Source: Termitomyces sp. T153 (taxonomy: Eukaryota > Basidiomycota > Agaricomycetes > Agaricales > Lyophyllaceae). From it: DNA of 64,000 bases. Shown piece after piece: positions 24,627 to 37,349 of the stretch. The notes below the pieces were generated by a model, which was not told where the DNA came from, searched no databases, and saw only the letters and a list, made by a program, of their open reading frames with translations. Location of the stretch: positions 372,001 to 436,000 of the forward strand of contig JACKQL020000039.1 of assembly GCA_018296165.2 (NCBI GenBank), read 5' to 3'. The position numbers and the translations under genes are program-made. Each line of letters opens with the position of its first letter. The stretch's first letter is position 1.

Positions 24627-24879
24627 ATGGCAAGCAGACAATCAACCCAATCAAGGAAGGTGCAGGCCATGGTGATTGTCTCAAGTTGGGAGGCAAGATC
24701 AGACATAGCAATAAGATTGGGATAGAAGTGGGGATAAGATGAAAGGAGGGTAGGTTGACGAAGTTCAAGTGACACTGCCAGCTTTTTTATTTTAATCTCT
24801 CTGGGCACACAGACCAAGCAAGCAATCATGGGACTTTAGAATTAACTGAGGGCAGTCAAGATTTCAGTATAGGAGAGTA

Positions 24880-25972
24880 TGATAAGACCCAGTTGTCACT
24901 GAGCACCATTTTCAGCATTTCAGACTTAGCAGCAGCTGACTATCTTAATTTGGCACAAGTCATGACACTCAGCATGTGGGGCCTAGCCTAAGGTCTGGAC
25001 CAATGTAACCCTTGCACAGGATCTTAGCAACCATGAGACTTATCAATCACAGGGAATATCACATGGAGTCTGGACTTTGAGTTTAGAATAGTAAGGCCAA
25101 GACCTTTCCTAATGACAATTATTAGCGACTCTAGCAACCCCTTAGCAACAAAACAGCTTTCTTTCCCCATATATGGACATATTGCCAGATGCATACTTTT
25201 TTTTACTTATCATTTCTCTTGTTGAGCTTACCAACATACTTGAATAGCATCTACACTTCAGAGACTTTGCTTATAATTTTCACTTAGTTACAGATTGATG
25301 CCTCATTTGAACCATAAACATCTTGGCAGATGCCATTGCTAGTGGGAATTATTTGCTTACTTCCCCATACTATACTTTTGAACAGTATCAATACTGCCTG
25401 CAAATAGCCACTACAACAGAGAATTCCATTGGACAGACTCCCCTTGGATCAAACCCATCCATCTCTAAGCCTACCAGCTTGAGATTTCACTCTGCTTCTA
25501 TCTTTATTCCCTCCCTCGCCATTGACAATGACTTAGCAACCAATTCTACCAACTTTGACCCTGACCTAGTGTGGTACCAGTTGCGGGTGCCCTTTGTGTT
25601 AGCTCAACTTAGCAATGTTAGCAACTGTGGCTAGTAACTAGTTTACATTCATCCCTTGTTCAGTCTCCTTATCACCATCCTTCCCTTTTCTATTCTCCTT
25701 CATAACTCCTCTACCACCATTAGAAATTTGTTTTGTCTTAGCAGCACTTTCTGTCTCCATTAATTTTTCTTCCTGTCACTAGCAACTTAGGCTAGCAATA
25801 GTGACCATTTCAACTTTATCTTTCAACGCAGCACTTGCTCTCATTCTCTGGGATGGTTACTGACTTGCCCTCAACTATTAACTTCCTACTGCTAGCTACC
25901 CTATCTAGTGACTAGTGTTGGGTTCTCTTTTCAGGTTTCCTGCACAGTACTAGGTGGCATAGGAGCACATCA
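24880..25972 (+). repeat. Family 1 3' LTR of copy 2
   Basis: Starts TGATAAGACCC after the PPT-like AGGAGAGTA and ends GAGCACATCA. To its right is a family-2 LTR fragment that it interrupts. The left partner of that fragment, and any TSD, would be off the window to the left of copy A. Confidence 0.85.
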
Positions 25973-26292
25973 CCATCAACAAAAATTGATATCCCATCAA
26001 AAACTGGCTCCACTTCCATCACTTGCATAGCCTCTGTTGCCCTACACTTCCAGAGTACTCACTTCCAGACTTGTGCCTAACATCTCTTCAAGCTTGAATC
26101 TTCTCTGTATCTTGTCTTAGACTTCCCTGGATCACTCCAGACTTGTTCAGACTGCTCTCCCTTGCTTATCCTCACAAATATCTGAAGTCCAGACCATCTC
26201 CAAATGCCAGGTTATCAGTGCAGGACATTGCATCTGCCTAGTAAGGACTTGCTCAGTGTAGCTGAGCCCCTGTGGTCAACAAAACCTGACAG
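25973..26292 (+). repeat. Family 2 LTR fragment (3' part)
   Basis: Homologous to the end of the element B LTRs (for example CTGCCTAGTAAGGACTTGCT and the end AAACCTGACA). Its 5' portion is absent because the family-1 tandem begins here. I infer the family-1 array inserted into a family-2 LTR already sitting in element E. Confidence 0.75.
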
Positions 26293-26572
26293 GTGCCCTC
26301 TAAGTGAGCTACTCCCTAGTCCTCCCCTTCTTGAGCTCCATAGAATATCCTGGCAGATCTACATCTGCCTGGCCTGGCCTTTTTTTTTCTTGCCCATTGG
26401 GCAAGGAGTCTTCTTGGGTAATGTTATGTGGAAGAAGACAAAGACCAGTTGGACTTTGCATTCAGCAAAAAATTGGCTGACATAATTGTTGATGGCTGCT
26501 GGCATGGTGGCCTATCTAACTTCTGGACTAAGTCAAGTTGACTTGGTCCTTCTAGCCAACTGTGCAGGGTGC
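26293..26572 (-). pseudogene. Element E fragment, 3' of its chromodomain
   Basis: On the minus strand this continues the E reading from 41108-41112: joining across element B gives LELQDVWHPAQLARRT without a shift once one GGTGC is removed. It then runs into stop-rich sequence with a Lys-rich stretch, probably the element's 3' untranslated region. Confidence 0.65.
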
Positions 26573-27609
26573 TGTCACAACCCACTCCCTAGACCCCCAA
26601 CATTGTTTCCAGTCCTCCCCAATGCCCTGCCAAACTCCCCCAACTCTCATCCACCCTCTGTGCCCACTCTGGGTAACTCCAACACTTCTTCAGCAAACTC
26701 CAACAGCTTCCTAATCAACTCCGATGCCTTCTCCACAGCCGTTGACACATCTCCTGACTTCTCCTGAGCTCCCAAGACTTTCTCCACCATTCTTGACCAC
26801 ATCACACTCCCCTGACCCCCCACCCTAATTCCCCCAACCTGCTCTAGAGTGCCCTGACAACTCTGGAGCAGCCCACTTTCCAGCTGATCTCATCAGAATG
26901 TCACTGCAGCCTGCCCCATGATTGCACCTGACACCTGTTGACTCCACACAGCTCTTTCAAGCCCTGCTGCCATACCCTCTGTCCTCTGGAGCTACCCAGT
27001 AGTCAGTATCTAAGTCATAGAGTAACTCCTGGTACTTTAGTCTTGATATTACATTTACTAGTTTCTTGTGTCTTATGTTTTGTTTTGCCTCTGTCTCTAT
27101 TTTTAGTCTCAAATCTATCTCTGTTCTCTGTCTTGTCTCACCTCATCTCCATCTCATCTCAACTGTATATATTTCCTTTGTTTCTCCAAGTTCCTTTCAT
27201 CTCCAACATCAGTATGAACTCCACGCACATGTTATGACCCCCGAACATTCTTATGACAATTCAGGACCTCACCCCCTGCTCGGCTCCAAAATCCATCAAG
27301 TATTGGTGATTCCCCATCAAACTCCGGCCCCACCTCCATCATTTGCAAAGCCTCCACTTATCCCACAGTCTATTTGCATGCCCACAAACTTGTTCCTGAT
27401 GCCTGCCCAGGTTTGACATCTAATATACTTAGTCTTAGACTTCTCTGGACTACTCCAGACTTGCTCAGACCGCTCCCCCTTGCTTCCCTTTGCAAGTCCC
27501 TTCACTCCACACTAACCCCAAGATGCTAGGTTATAAGTGCAGGACATTATGTCTGCCTAGTAAGGATTTGCTAGTGTAGCTGAGCCCCTGTTGTCAGCAG
27601 AACCTGACA
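26573..27609 (+). repeat. Element B 5' LTR
   Basis: TGTCACAACCC to AACCTGACA. It contains the presumed transcript start segment AGTCTTGATATTA at 27039-27051. The TATA box equivalent has decayed to TATCTAAG (about 27007), but is intact (TATATAAG, about 40505) in the 3' LTR. Confidence 0.9.
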
Positions 27610-27622
27610 TAATATCAAGACT
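27610..27622 (+). other. Element B self-primer binding site
   Basis: TAATATCAAGACT follows the 5' LTR without a gap and is the exact reverse complement of 27039-27051 in the LTR. In Tf1-type elements the 5' end of the RNA folds back on such a site to prime reverse transcription. Confidence 0.75.
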
Positions 27623-27641
27623 CCCCCTTACCCCATTCTCA

Positions 27642-30149
27642 ATGTCTGCATATAACCCTATGTACAACCCTGCTAGCTACCTAACTGATATCTATGGTCA
27701 GCCGGTTCCTGAAAGCTCTTATGCCCCATTCTACCTAGGCCCCCTTGCAGATCAGTATGTTCCCTGCCACTGGACTCCTGATCCCAACCAGGTGTTCTAT
27801 GCATCCTCCATCAGCCAGGGAATCCCTCCAGGCTGGTGCTGCCTCCCAGCATTCTCTGCTGATAGCAACAATCCCTGCATGTACCCCAGAGGATACTCCA
27901 CAGCACCCCCCAACCCTGCCTACCTTCCCCCCACCCACTATTATGTGTACCCAGTCCCCGCTGCAGCTCCAGCCCCTCCAAAACACTCAGATAATTATTC
28001 TCCCCCCTGTCTGCCATTCTCTGCTCAACTTCTCTCTTCCCCCAGACAGCAAAGAGTCAAAGCCTACATCCAATAGTGTAATGAAGTCCTCCATTTTCTC
28101 TATCTCTCTCCCATGGAATTTGCAAGACACACCTGCACCCTCCTCATCAACCTAGGCTACCCTGACACCCCCGCAACTCCAGAAGTTTGGGTGGATCGAC
28201 TCCTCAACTTCAATGAACACTACCTGCAAGGAAATCTCCCAGAAGCTACACAAGGCACCTTGAGCATCAATGTCAACCTCCAGAACAAGCTCCACACCTT
28301 GGTCAAGGAAATCCACACTAGTCCCAACTCCCACTCATTTGAGGATCCTCTAGACTCCTCCCGCTCCTTCCATGTGCAATGTGAGGAACCCATTGGGACA
28401 CAAAGCAAAGCCCTACCTCCCATTCTCCACCAGCAAGAAGAGCTCAATGTGGCCTCCAACATCTTGAGGAACTTCAACTCCATGGGGGGATTATTTGACC
28501 AACCTGCTGCTTGCACTCTGGCCCTTTTAGCTCACCCCCAGGCCAGCTCTATCCCCAGTGCTTTTTGTACCTGGGATCAGCCTGACGCTACCAAACCCCA
28601 TGCACAATAGCCACCCCCATGCATCGACAATGACAACCAGATCCTTTCATACATCGACGAGCCTGAAAACCCTGCCGATGAGCCTGCCCTGCACAACAGC
28701 CCTCCATGAGACCAACTCCCCCACTTTAATCTCTGCGCCCCCCATGTCAATGCCCCTCCACCCTGTCCCAACATCCCAGTTCCCCCACGACAGCCCACGG
28801 ACTCTGGAGCACCCCAACCACCCTTTCCTGCCAACCCCTCTCATCTCCTGCCCATCCTGTTGCCTAACCCTCCTGCTGGCACAAATTACTTTGGACTCCC
28901 CACCCCCAGAGGACCCCCTCCCCCTCAATGGGCCCCAGAGCCTCCCCTGGGCAATGCGGGCCAACCCCTCAGTGGAGGACCACTCAACAGTGGACCCCCT
29001 GGAGGATGGGGCCTGGCCATGGACAACTTTCTCCAGTGTGGAAACAGAAACAATTATTACTACTACTACAACACTGGACCTCTGCCCCAAACTCAAAACC
29101 CACAGGATGACACTCGCAACGCACTTGCTCAAGAAGGCAAACTCAACATTCAAAAGCCTAAACCCTTCACTGGCTGCGACCCCCAGAAGTGGTGCATCTT
29201 CTTGACCCAGTGTCTAATGATGTTCCAAGCTAAGCCCATTACTTTCAAACTTGAGAGCTCATGAGTAGCACTCACCATGTTGTATTTGCAGGGTATTGCC
29301 TTCAATCATTATACTGCACTACTCTAGTTTGATCCCAACAACCCCATACTCTCCAATTGGCTTGCTTTTACCCAGGAATTCTTGAGTAAGTTCGGCATCT
29401 TTGATACTGTAGCAGAAGCAGAGGAGAATCTATTCAACCTCTGAATGTGTGACAACAAACATTTCATGACCTTCATCATATGATTTGAAAGGGAAGCTTA
29501 TGAGACTGGGTGGAATTACAATGCCCTCTGCTTTGCCCTCCATCATGCTCTGCCTCAACAGATCAAGGACATCCTCTGCCTCACACCCAAGCAAACCACC
29601 TACAATGGATACAAAGTGCTCATTACTCAGGTTGACCAACATTACTGGGTAGATCACAGCAAAAACATGGCACTCTGGACCTCTTGGAACACCTCTGGCA
29701 ACACCAACTGGCAGGCTGGAGCAACCAACAGCATTTGATCCTTGATCTCTGCCAACTCTGCCAACCCTGCACCCCGTTTCCCTCTGGGCCAAGGAACCTC
29801 CAATGCCAATCAACCCCCAGGACAACACCCACCTGCCTAGCTCAATGCTGCCAACCTCCATGAAACCCCAGAGCCCCTGGATACCAACCCCAACAACCAC
29901 GACAACGTTTTGGACTCTGCCAATGACCAAGGAGCCCTGTGCGTGAACAAGATCTGGGATAGGCCGTGGATTGGTGTACTAGAGGAGACACAGGAGAAAC
30001 AACAGAAAGAGGGTGCATGCATTCTATGTGGTGAGCAGGAGCACTTTATCTGCAGTTGTCATAAACAACAGGTGATGGGACACACCATCTGGACAATTGA
30101 CAGAAAAGACTGCAATTACCAGTTTACAAAAAATGAGTCGGCAATTTAG
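27642..30149 (+). pseudogene. Element B gag, decayed
   Basis: The ATG at 27642 (MSAYNPMYNPASY) lies only 19 nt after the PBS, matching element D. The Pro/Tyr-rich N-terminus (QYVPCHWTPDPNQVFYA) is followed by decayed capsid sequence and a zinc knuckle CILCGEQEHFICSC (about 30018-30060), with C-x2-C-x4-H-x4-C spacing. The frame ends in TAG at 30147. Just before it, A-AAA-AAT at 30128-30134 is a good -1 slippery heptamer in the gag frame. Many internal stops. Confidence 0.8.
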
Positions 30150-31130
30150 GTCTTGAAGATGCACTAGACCATGGACTAGACCCCGATGTCTTCTCTGCTC
30201 CAGCCACACTTCTCCATGCAACAATACTTGCCTCAGACAACCTCCCAGCACACCTCCTCTCTTACTCCTCCACCACCCTTCTCCTCACTCCTCCACCACC
30301 CTTCTCCTCTGCACCACTCTCCCTTTCTCCGACAATCCCATCCCCATGCTAGTTGATAGCAGCACCATGAATAACTTCATTGACGAATCCCTAGCGGCCC
30401 TTGCTCCCCACCTCCTCTGACGCCTTCCTGCTCCAATCCTTCTCAAACTCTTTGATGGAGACCCCACCTCTGCTAGAGACATCACACACCATCTGGAAAT
30501 GACCATGACCTTTGCCAACAGATGACAACAAGGACTCTAACTACTTGTTACAAAACTACACCCCTCTGCCCCCATTGTCTTGGGATTCTCATGGCTCCGC
30601 TCCACCAATTCTCATGTCAATTGGCCCAGCCTCACACTCTGCCTCAACTGGGACAACCCCACCGACTCTGCACTAGTACCCTTTGATGTCTCACCCTCCT
30701 CCAAGAACTCCGAGACCACAATTGACCACCCCTGGACTCTTCCACAGCTCCACTCCAGGTCTGCACAGTCATTCATCATCCATGTCCAACTTGACAGCTC
30801 ACCCAAGATACTCCCTGCCCTCATCAACAGCAGCACCCCCAGTACCTTTGTCAGCAATTGGCTTGACCTCCAATGTAATGACCTCAACAAACCCCTTGAG
30901 CTCCAACTCTTTAACAGGAGCCCTGCCATGACCAGGATCACCAAATACCATGACACTACCCTCACCCTCAACAATGATCTGCAATTCCAGGCCTGGCTCC
31001 TTGTCACCCAATTACTCCCATCAACTCCAATCATGTTCGGACTCCTGTGGCTGCAAGACGTCAACTCTGACATTGACTGAAAGAACCTCACCATGCAATT
31101 CCCCGGCCCTGAAGCAAGTTTAGCAGCTGC
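30150..31130 (+). pseudogene. Element B twin retropepsin domains, decayed
   Basis: Two protease-like repeats follow gag in the -1 frame. The first has LVDSSTMNNFIDESLAAL (30350-30400) and VLGFSWLRSTNSHVNW (30580-30630). The second has LPALINSSTPSTF (30810-30850) and MFGLLWLQDVNSDID (31030-31080). The catalytic Asp remains in the first and is Asn in the second, the reverse of element D. Several stops. Confidence 0.75.
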
Positions 31131-31533
31131 CATCCCCCTCTGTCTCCAGTCCATCTTGGACTCTGATGTCTCTGACCCCGGTGCCAGCACCTCTGAAGCA
31201 ACCCAGAGTTTCATAGCCTCTGATGGCAACCCCAATGGTGAAGAAAGCACAACTCTGCCTTGGTCACCCTTGATCAAATTGTGATGGCTGCCACTAACAT
31301 ACCTTGGAGTCAATACAAAGGCCTGAGGTACCCTGACCAGCAATGCCCAAACCCCCTGACCAACTCCACCACCACTCTGGACTCGACCACTTCCACTCCA
31401 ATGTCCACCTCCATTGACTCTGGAAACCTCAATATCAAAATCATTGGCACCATTCCCTTTGCATGCATCCTACAAGATGGCACCCCCACCTTTCAGTTAC
31501 AAATCATGCTAGCCCTACTGGAGGAGCACCTTC

Positions 31534-32150
31534 ATGCCAGAACCACCATGCCAGAGAGCAAGACAGGAACAGATCCTATCTGAAGTAGTTCCCCCAGAGT
31601 ATCATGAGTTTGCTGACATGTTCTCTAAAGGGAGTGCCAAAGAACTTCCCCTGCACCGCTCTTACAACCACAAGATTGACCTTGAAGAAGGCACCTCACC
31701 CCCATTTGGCAAGATCTACAATATATCCAAGATCAAGCTCCAGGCCCTGAAGGAATACCTCAATGACATGCTTGACAAGGGTTTCATATGCCCATCAATC
31801 TCCACCATGGGTGCTCTGGTCTTGTTTGCCAAGAAGAAAGATGGATCACTCCAACTCTGTGTGGATTATTGGAGACTCAATAAAGTCACATCCACCACAT
31901 CTTGGAATGACTTTGGGAGTATTACCTTCATGCCAAACCTGAGAAATGCTCCTTCCACATGATGGAGGTTGAATACCTCAGGGTCATTGTCACTCCCAAT
32001 GGCATGTGCATGGACCCCACCAAAGTCAATGCAATCCTCAACTGGCCCCTGCCATGGAATGTCAAGGAGGTACAGTCATTTCTGGAGTTTGCTAACTTTT
32101 ACCGCTGCTTCATCGACAACTACTCCAGAATCACCAAACCCCTCAACTGA
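31534..32150 (+). pseudogene. Element B reverse transcriptase with core deleted
   Basis: SEVVPPEYHEFADMFSKGSA begins RT, then DGSLQLCVDYWRLNKVTS (about 31850-31890). The sequence jumps directly to the equivalent of VEYLRVIVTPNG (31970), skipping roughly 320 bp that in D encode the fingers-palm core with YLDD. Thumb sequence KEVQSFLEFANFYRCFIDNY is present. The enzyme is non-functional by deletion as well as by stops. Confidence 0.85.
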
Positions 32151-32153
32151 CTC

Positions 32154-32640
32154 ATGTGGAAGGACACTCCTTGGAATTGGGACAGCAAGTGCCAAAGCCT
32201 ATTTCTCCCCCTGAAGAAGGCCTTCACCTCCACCCTGGTCCTCCACCATTTCAACCCCTCCCTGCCAGTCATACTTGAATGCTATGCCTCTGATTATGCC
32301 ATCACCAGAATACTCTCTCAGTCAGACTCTAGAGGCAAGGATCTCTGCCCCATTGCCTTCTACACCCGCTCAATGATTCCCATGGAGCTCAACTACAACA
32401 TCTACAACAAGGAACTCCTTGCAATTGTCAAAGCCTTCCATCAGTGGTGGGCCTACCTTGAAGGATCCCCACACTGCATCCAAGTCTACTCTGACTACAA
32501 CAACCTGCAATACTTCATGACCACAAAACAGCTCAGTCACCACCAAGCTCAATGGTCCAAAACCCTCTCGGAGTATGACTTCACCATCCACTACTGCTCC
32601 AGATGACTCAGCACAAAACCCAACACCCTCACTCAAAGGT
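32154..32640 (+). pseudogene. Element B RNase H
   Basis: Open from 32154 to 32606. VILECYASDYAITRILSQS has the first catalytic Asp changed (D to Y in this alignment). YNKELLAIVKAFHQWWAYLE carries the Glu, and IQVYSDYNNLQYF keeps the later Asp that element D has lost. Confidence 0.8.
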
Positions 32641-33761
32641 CTGACATGTATCCAAAAAAGTCATTTGAAGCCAAATGGAATGCATTCAACCAGCAAGTGG
32701 TAATCCCCCCCAAACATCTACATGCCATGCTGATTCTAAATGAAGAAGAAATCCTCCACCAAAATCAGAAGCACACCCCTGGACCCCTTCTTCACCCAGC
32801 ATGACTCCCACAACAACTCCAATGAGTCGAGCATTGAAAATCCCTTTTTGCTGTTTCTGGACCACTGCCTCCTGCTCCAGAGTGGACAAATTTATGCTCC
32901 AGACCACAAGTCCATCCACCTCAACATACTCTGGCAACACCACAACTACAAGCTCCAGGGGCACCTAGGAATTTATAAGACCCTTCAACTCCTCTTCCAG
33001 ACTTACTTTTGGCCAGAAATGAAGAAGAATGTCACACAATACATAAGGGCCTGCAAACCTTGTCTCCAGGCCAAGGTACCCTGCCACCGCCCCCACAGAT
33101 TGTTGAAACCCCTCTCTGTCGGCCAGCGCCCCTGGTCCTCAATATTAATGGATCATATCATTGAACTCCCCAACTCCAAAGGTTTCCATGTGATCCTTGT
33201 TGTTGTTTGCTGCCTCACCACACAAGCCCTCTTCATCCCCTGCCACACCACCAACAATGCTCTGGAGTTTGCCAAACTGTTCCTTGAGCACATATTCTCC
33301 AAGCACAGACTCCTGAATGACATTGTCTCCAACCGTGAACCTCTGTTCATATCCCATTTCTGGCAATCACTATGCAAGGCACTTGGAATCAAAACCAGCC
33401 TCTCCACTGCCTATCACCTGGAGACCAATGGACAAACAGAACAAGTAAACCAGATGTTGGAACAGTATCTCTGCCTCTACATTAACTATTTACAGAACAA
33501 CTGGCATGCAGAACTCCCCCTCACCAAGTTTACCTATAACAACATGCCCCACTCTGCTACCAGAGTCTCCCCCTTCTACGCCAACAAGGGCTACAACCCC
33601 CAACTCACCCTATCCCTCAAAGACATCCCCTCCCACATTGCCCATGAAGTCACCAAAGACTTCCAATCCTTTCACCAGTTCCTCCATGATGATAAACACT
33701 GCCAATCAAGCCTACTCCAAGCATGCCAATGCCAGACACGACCCTACCCCTGACTGGCCCC

Positions 33762-34911
33762 TGTCAGGTTCCACTGACCTTGGGGGCTCAGCTGCACTGG
33801 GCAAGTCCTTACTAGGCGGGCATGATCCCCTTGCACTGGTAACCAAACACTCAAAAACATTCCGGGCACTGATGGTTTGTGCGGATGGTTGGTGGGATGT
33901 GATCCAGACAGATCCAGGGAGGTCCGGAGAAGTTGGATTGCGAGGAAACGAGACGGTCTTGGTGGGGTTCAGGCAGAAGACCATATGGGAGATTCATGGA
34001 AGCAAAGAAGTAGGTGGCTGTGTGATCAATGGGAGCAGAGCCGGGGTTTGATGGGAGATCATTTGGAGTTGATGGAGTCCAGGACCAAGCAAAGAGCAAG
34101 GTTTGGACCTGGCGAAGGAGTGTCAGGGTTCGTAATCGTAATCATGGAGTTTGTGAGGTTGTTTAGGTTGATGAGGACTTGGGCACAATGGTCAGACGGA
34201 GTCACCGAGACAGCGTCAGACAAAATGGAATGGGGTTGATATGGAACAAGAGTAGATTTGAGTGGAGATACGAAACGATAACGAGAACAATAACGAAATG
34301 GAGACGAGACAAGACCAGGAGACTGAGATAAGACTGGGAGACTGAGAGTAAGGAGAACGAGACATGAAACACAAAACACAAAACACGAAAAGGAAACAAT
34401 CAGACCATAGGTAACGTTAAGCAATATCAAGACTAGAGTACGAAGAGCTACTCGACGACTTATATACTGACTACCGGAGAACTTTGGGGTACGTCGGCTG
34501 CGGCGGCGGGGCTTGGCAGAGCTCAACGGAGTGGGCAGGTGTTGGTTGTGATCGAGGATTGGGCCGCGCTGATACATTGATGGGATCATTGGGGAATGCG
34601 GGTCGCCCTGAGGTTGTCGTGATACTCTGGAATAAGTCGGAGGAACCAGGGTGTTGAGTTGATGATGGGTGGCGAAGATTGGGAACAGCGGGGGTGGTTC
34701 TTGGGGTTTGGGAGACCCAGGGTAAATGTCAGTGGCTGCAGGGAAGGCACCGAAGTTGGCCAGGGGGTTGTCGGAGTTAGCCGGGGAGGCGTCGGAGTTA
34801 GCCAAAATAGGCGCGGGGCATGGGCGGAAGTTCGGTGGAGCGTCGGGGGTTTTTTGGGGGTTTGGGGGGTTGATGGACGATGTGCGGGGGTTCAGGGGAC
34901 GGGTCGTGACA
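33762..34911 (-). repeat. Element N 3' LTR
   Basis: TGTCAGGTTCC to GTCGTGACA. It is close to the solo LTR at 61197-62345 and more distant from the B and D LTRs, defining a subfamily. TTATATAC (about 34460) is its TATA region. CAATATCAAGACT (near 34423) marks the presumed transcript start. Confidence 0.88.
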
Positions 34912-35123
34912 TCACCCCTCCCTCAGCGTCGAGACCCTTCAAGACACGGGGGGCAGGATGGGGATAGGCGGGGTGTGGGAGTCGAAGCCAAGCAATATTG
35001 ATCAATCCGCAGTGAGTGATAGCGGCATGGGAGATGAAGTTGAAGCGTGGCTGCCACTTTGTCAGGGTTCTCCTCAATCAATTAAAAGCTTTGGACGTAC
35101 CCCAGAATTTCTCAAATTTTGTC

Positions 35124-36253
35124 ATGTCTTCCCCCAGCGTTCCAGTAGTCCCTCCCGCTGATTCGGACGAGGTGGTGGTGTACGACAGTGGGGGGGAGGA
35201 GTTTGAGTGTCGGCACCATGCTAGTGTCAGGGACTGGAGTCGTAAGTGGTGTTGACTTGTCTTTTTGGGATGATTGACGGGGCTTTGTAGAGTCGTCCGT
35301 GGTGGTGGTGGTGGATTTTCCGGGGGTTCTGAAACAGACCAAGTTTCGTCCTGTGTTGCTGAAGGGGAAGGGGGCGTCCTCGGCAGTGGTTTGGGGGAAG
35401 TGTTGAGCCTCCCCGCCCTCAGGGGCGGGACCCAGCAAGAGGCCGCGTGAGCGCGAGTCATCAGTGGGGCCTCTGGAGTCCTCCCTTTTTTCTCCTACCC
35501 TGGGCATTCCCTCGGAACGGTCGTCGAGTCCCCCTATGCCTATTCCTTTGATCACAGAGGTCTTTCTTTGCAAGCAGGTGGAGGCTTTGATGACGTCATT
35601 GGCAGTATGGGAGGGCAAGCTCCAATGGGCGAGGGAGGATCGTGATGTGGCGCGGACAGAGAAAGAAGTGATGGAGCAGAAGAGGAACACTTCGGTGCAT
35701 GTGGCAACGGAGCAAGCGTTAGAGGTGCGGGGCTTGTGGGAGCATCTGACGCAGATGGAGGGGCAGCCTGCAGGGGAGGCGGAGGGGCGGGGACGAGCTC
35801 CGGAGGGGGATGCACTGTGGGTGGAGCTGGAGGCGGCGAGGCGGAGGGAGGACTGGTTGGCCAACGAGGCTGCTTCGGGGTGTGCAGGAATCCTTCGTGA
35901 GTTGTCTCCCGTTCCTCCGTTCGTTACTGACAGTTCATTTTCTGGGTTTAGGCTGGGTGCGGGAGCATCAGGTCCTCTTGGACGGTGCCTCCATGGCGTT
36001 CACGTCAGTTCAGGACGGGTTGACGCAGGGGTCCGCAGTTCAGCCTCCGGAGTTGCAGCAGGGGATGGCGCGATTGGAGAGGTTGTTGGCGGGGCATCGG
36101 CGATGCAATGCGGTGGCCCCAGGGTCGTGGTGGGAGGTGGCGGCTGATGCGGGAGAGGTGCTGCCGGGGTTGGCGGAGGTCTTAGCAGTGGTGCGGGCCC
36201 AGATGGAAGTCAACCTGGGGGTTGGGTTGCCGGGGGGTCCGGGGAGGGAGTGA
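35124..36253 (+). pseudogene. Family 2 antisense accessory gene, copy N (cysteine cluster lost)
   Basis: The ATG at 35124 (MSSPSVPVVPPADSDEV) matches the N-terminus of the D gene, with ATTAAAAG about 40 bp upstream. The first exon breaks near 35255, and the segment carrying the six-cysteine cluster in D and C is missing. Homology resumes at about 35420 (AGPSKRPRERES). The frame 35464-36147 encodes a long charged coiled coil. The intron before the last exon is conserved (GTGAGT donor at about 35897, TTTAG acceptor at about 35951, joining at RWVREH). The last exon is related to that of D but ends in a slightly different tail. Confidence 0.65.
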
Positions 36254-37349
36254 GATGGGTGCGGGCCTTGTTTCTTGTTGCTCTTAGACTTGCTGCCTCC
36301 CTTGCCTTTTGTATATATACTTTTGGTATGCGAACATGTCCCTTTCTTGGTCCCTGGGCGTGTGAAGTGAGGTTTTAGTTTGTGTGAGGGCAAAGTAAGC
36401 AAAACACGCAGGGGTGTGAGAGGGAGTTGCATCCCTAATGAATCCAGAGGTGGGGGTTACGCCCGCTAGTGCCATCTGTGCTGGCTAGTCCCGGGGTTTG
36501 TCAGGATGGGGCGGGGCATCGCAGGGAGGGCTCCTGAGGTTCAGCGGGGGTGGTGGGAGTTCTCCCGTGGAGTTCCGTGGCATTTCAGGCAGTGTTATTG
36601 AGTTTGATTCTCAGAAATTCTGACCAGGGGTGTAGGGGTTTTCTTTTGTCTGTGGCGGGGACGTGCGCCATATGAGTATTGGAGGGTGGACCTTCAAATC
36701 TTTCACGGTGTCCAGCGGGTTCAGGGCTTTGGTTTTCTTGGCAGTGCGGTTGGCGGGGGGGAACAGAGGTCTTCCCATGATCTGGCCCTTATACCGGCAC
36801 TGGTGGCGAAGGCGGCGGGGCCTTCTTCATTGGCGGGGTTTGGTGAGGTGAGGTTCATCCTTGCAGCATAGTTGGTCCGGGTCGGGGTCATGTTCCAGAG
36901 TATTGCGTCTGTGGGCAGGCATGTTTGAGTGGTGCTTTGGTGTGCTCCAGAGTGTCGATGACTGAGGGGGCAGGATGCGGGGTGATCAGTCCCAACCAGT
37001 CCCTTTGGGTCCGGGGCTGAAATTTGAGGTTCCGGATCATCTACGTGACATTGCTTTCCTGACCAAAGGTAAGCCCTGAGACGGACAGAGGGGTCTTACG
37101 TATTTCTGATACTCCCTCGAGTTTGGGGATCTGGGAGTTGGTGGTTCCTTCATTGGGGAAGAAGTGGGTGGTCCCGGAGTCGACACAAGAGTCACTTGGT
37201 GGGGGTTTGTTGGTTGTTCACGGTTGTTGGGGCGGCGGGGAGGTCGGCCGCAGGGAGGCACTGGAGTGGGGCTCCCCGGGAGTCGTGGCAGAGTCAAGGC
37301 AACTCTTCATTCATGTTCTGGAGCGGCCTAGAGATTGTTGCAAGTGTGG
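36254..37349 (-). other. Element N internal remnant
   Basis: Mostly 3' non-coding sequence shared with element C (compare 62346-62800 and 60330-60720). Between about 37040 and 37140 the minus strand reads EIRKTPLSVSGLTFGQESNV, a distant match to the integrase N-terminus IRKTLQLISRTYFWPGMKKD. No gag, protease or RT is recognisable. Confidence 0.55.

Noticed and set aside
28647..29153. Minus-strand 168-codon frame as a host gene
   Set aside because: Lies opposite element B gag and is low in complexity; explained by gag composition.
34059..34805. A 248-codon minus-strand frame
   Set aside because: Falls inside the LTR of element N, with a Pro/Ser-rich low-complexity translation also seen in other LTR copies. 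It is not supported as a gene.
36040..36432. Possible additional protein on the minus strand of element N
   Set aside because: Shadow of the antisense gene's last exon and spacer; no conserved counterpart.
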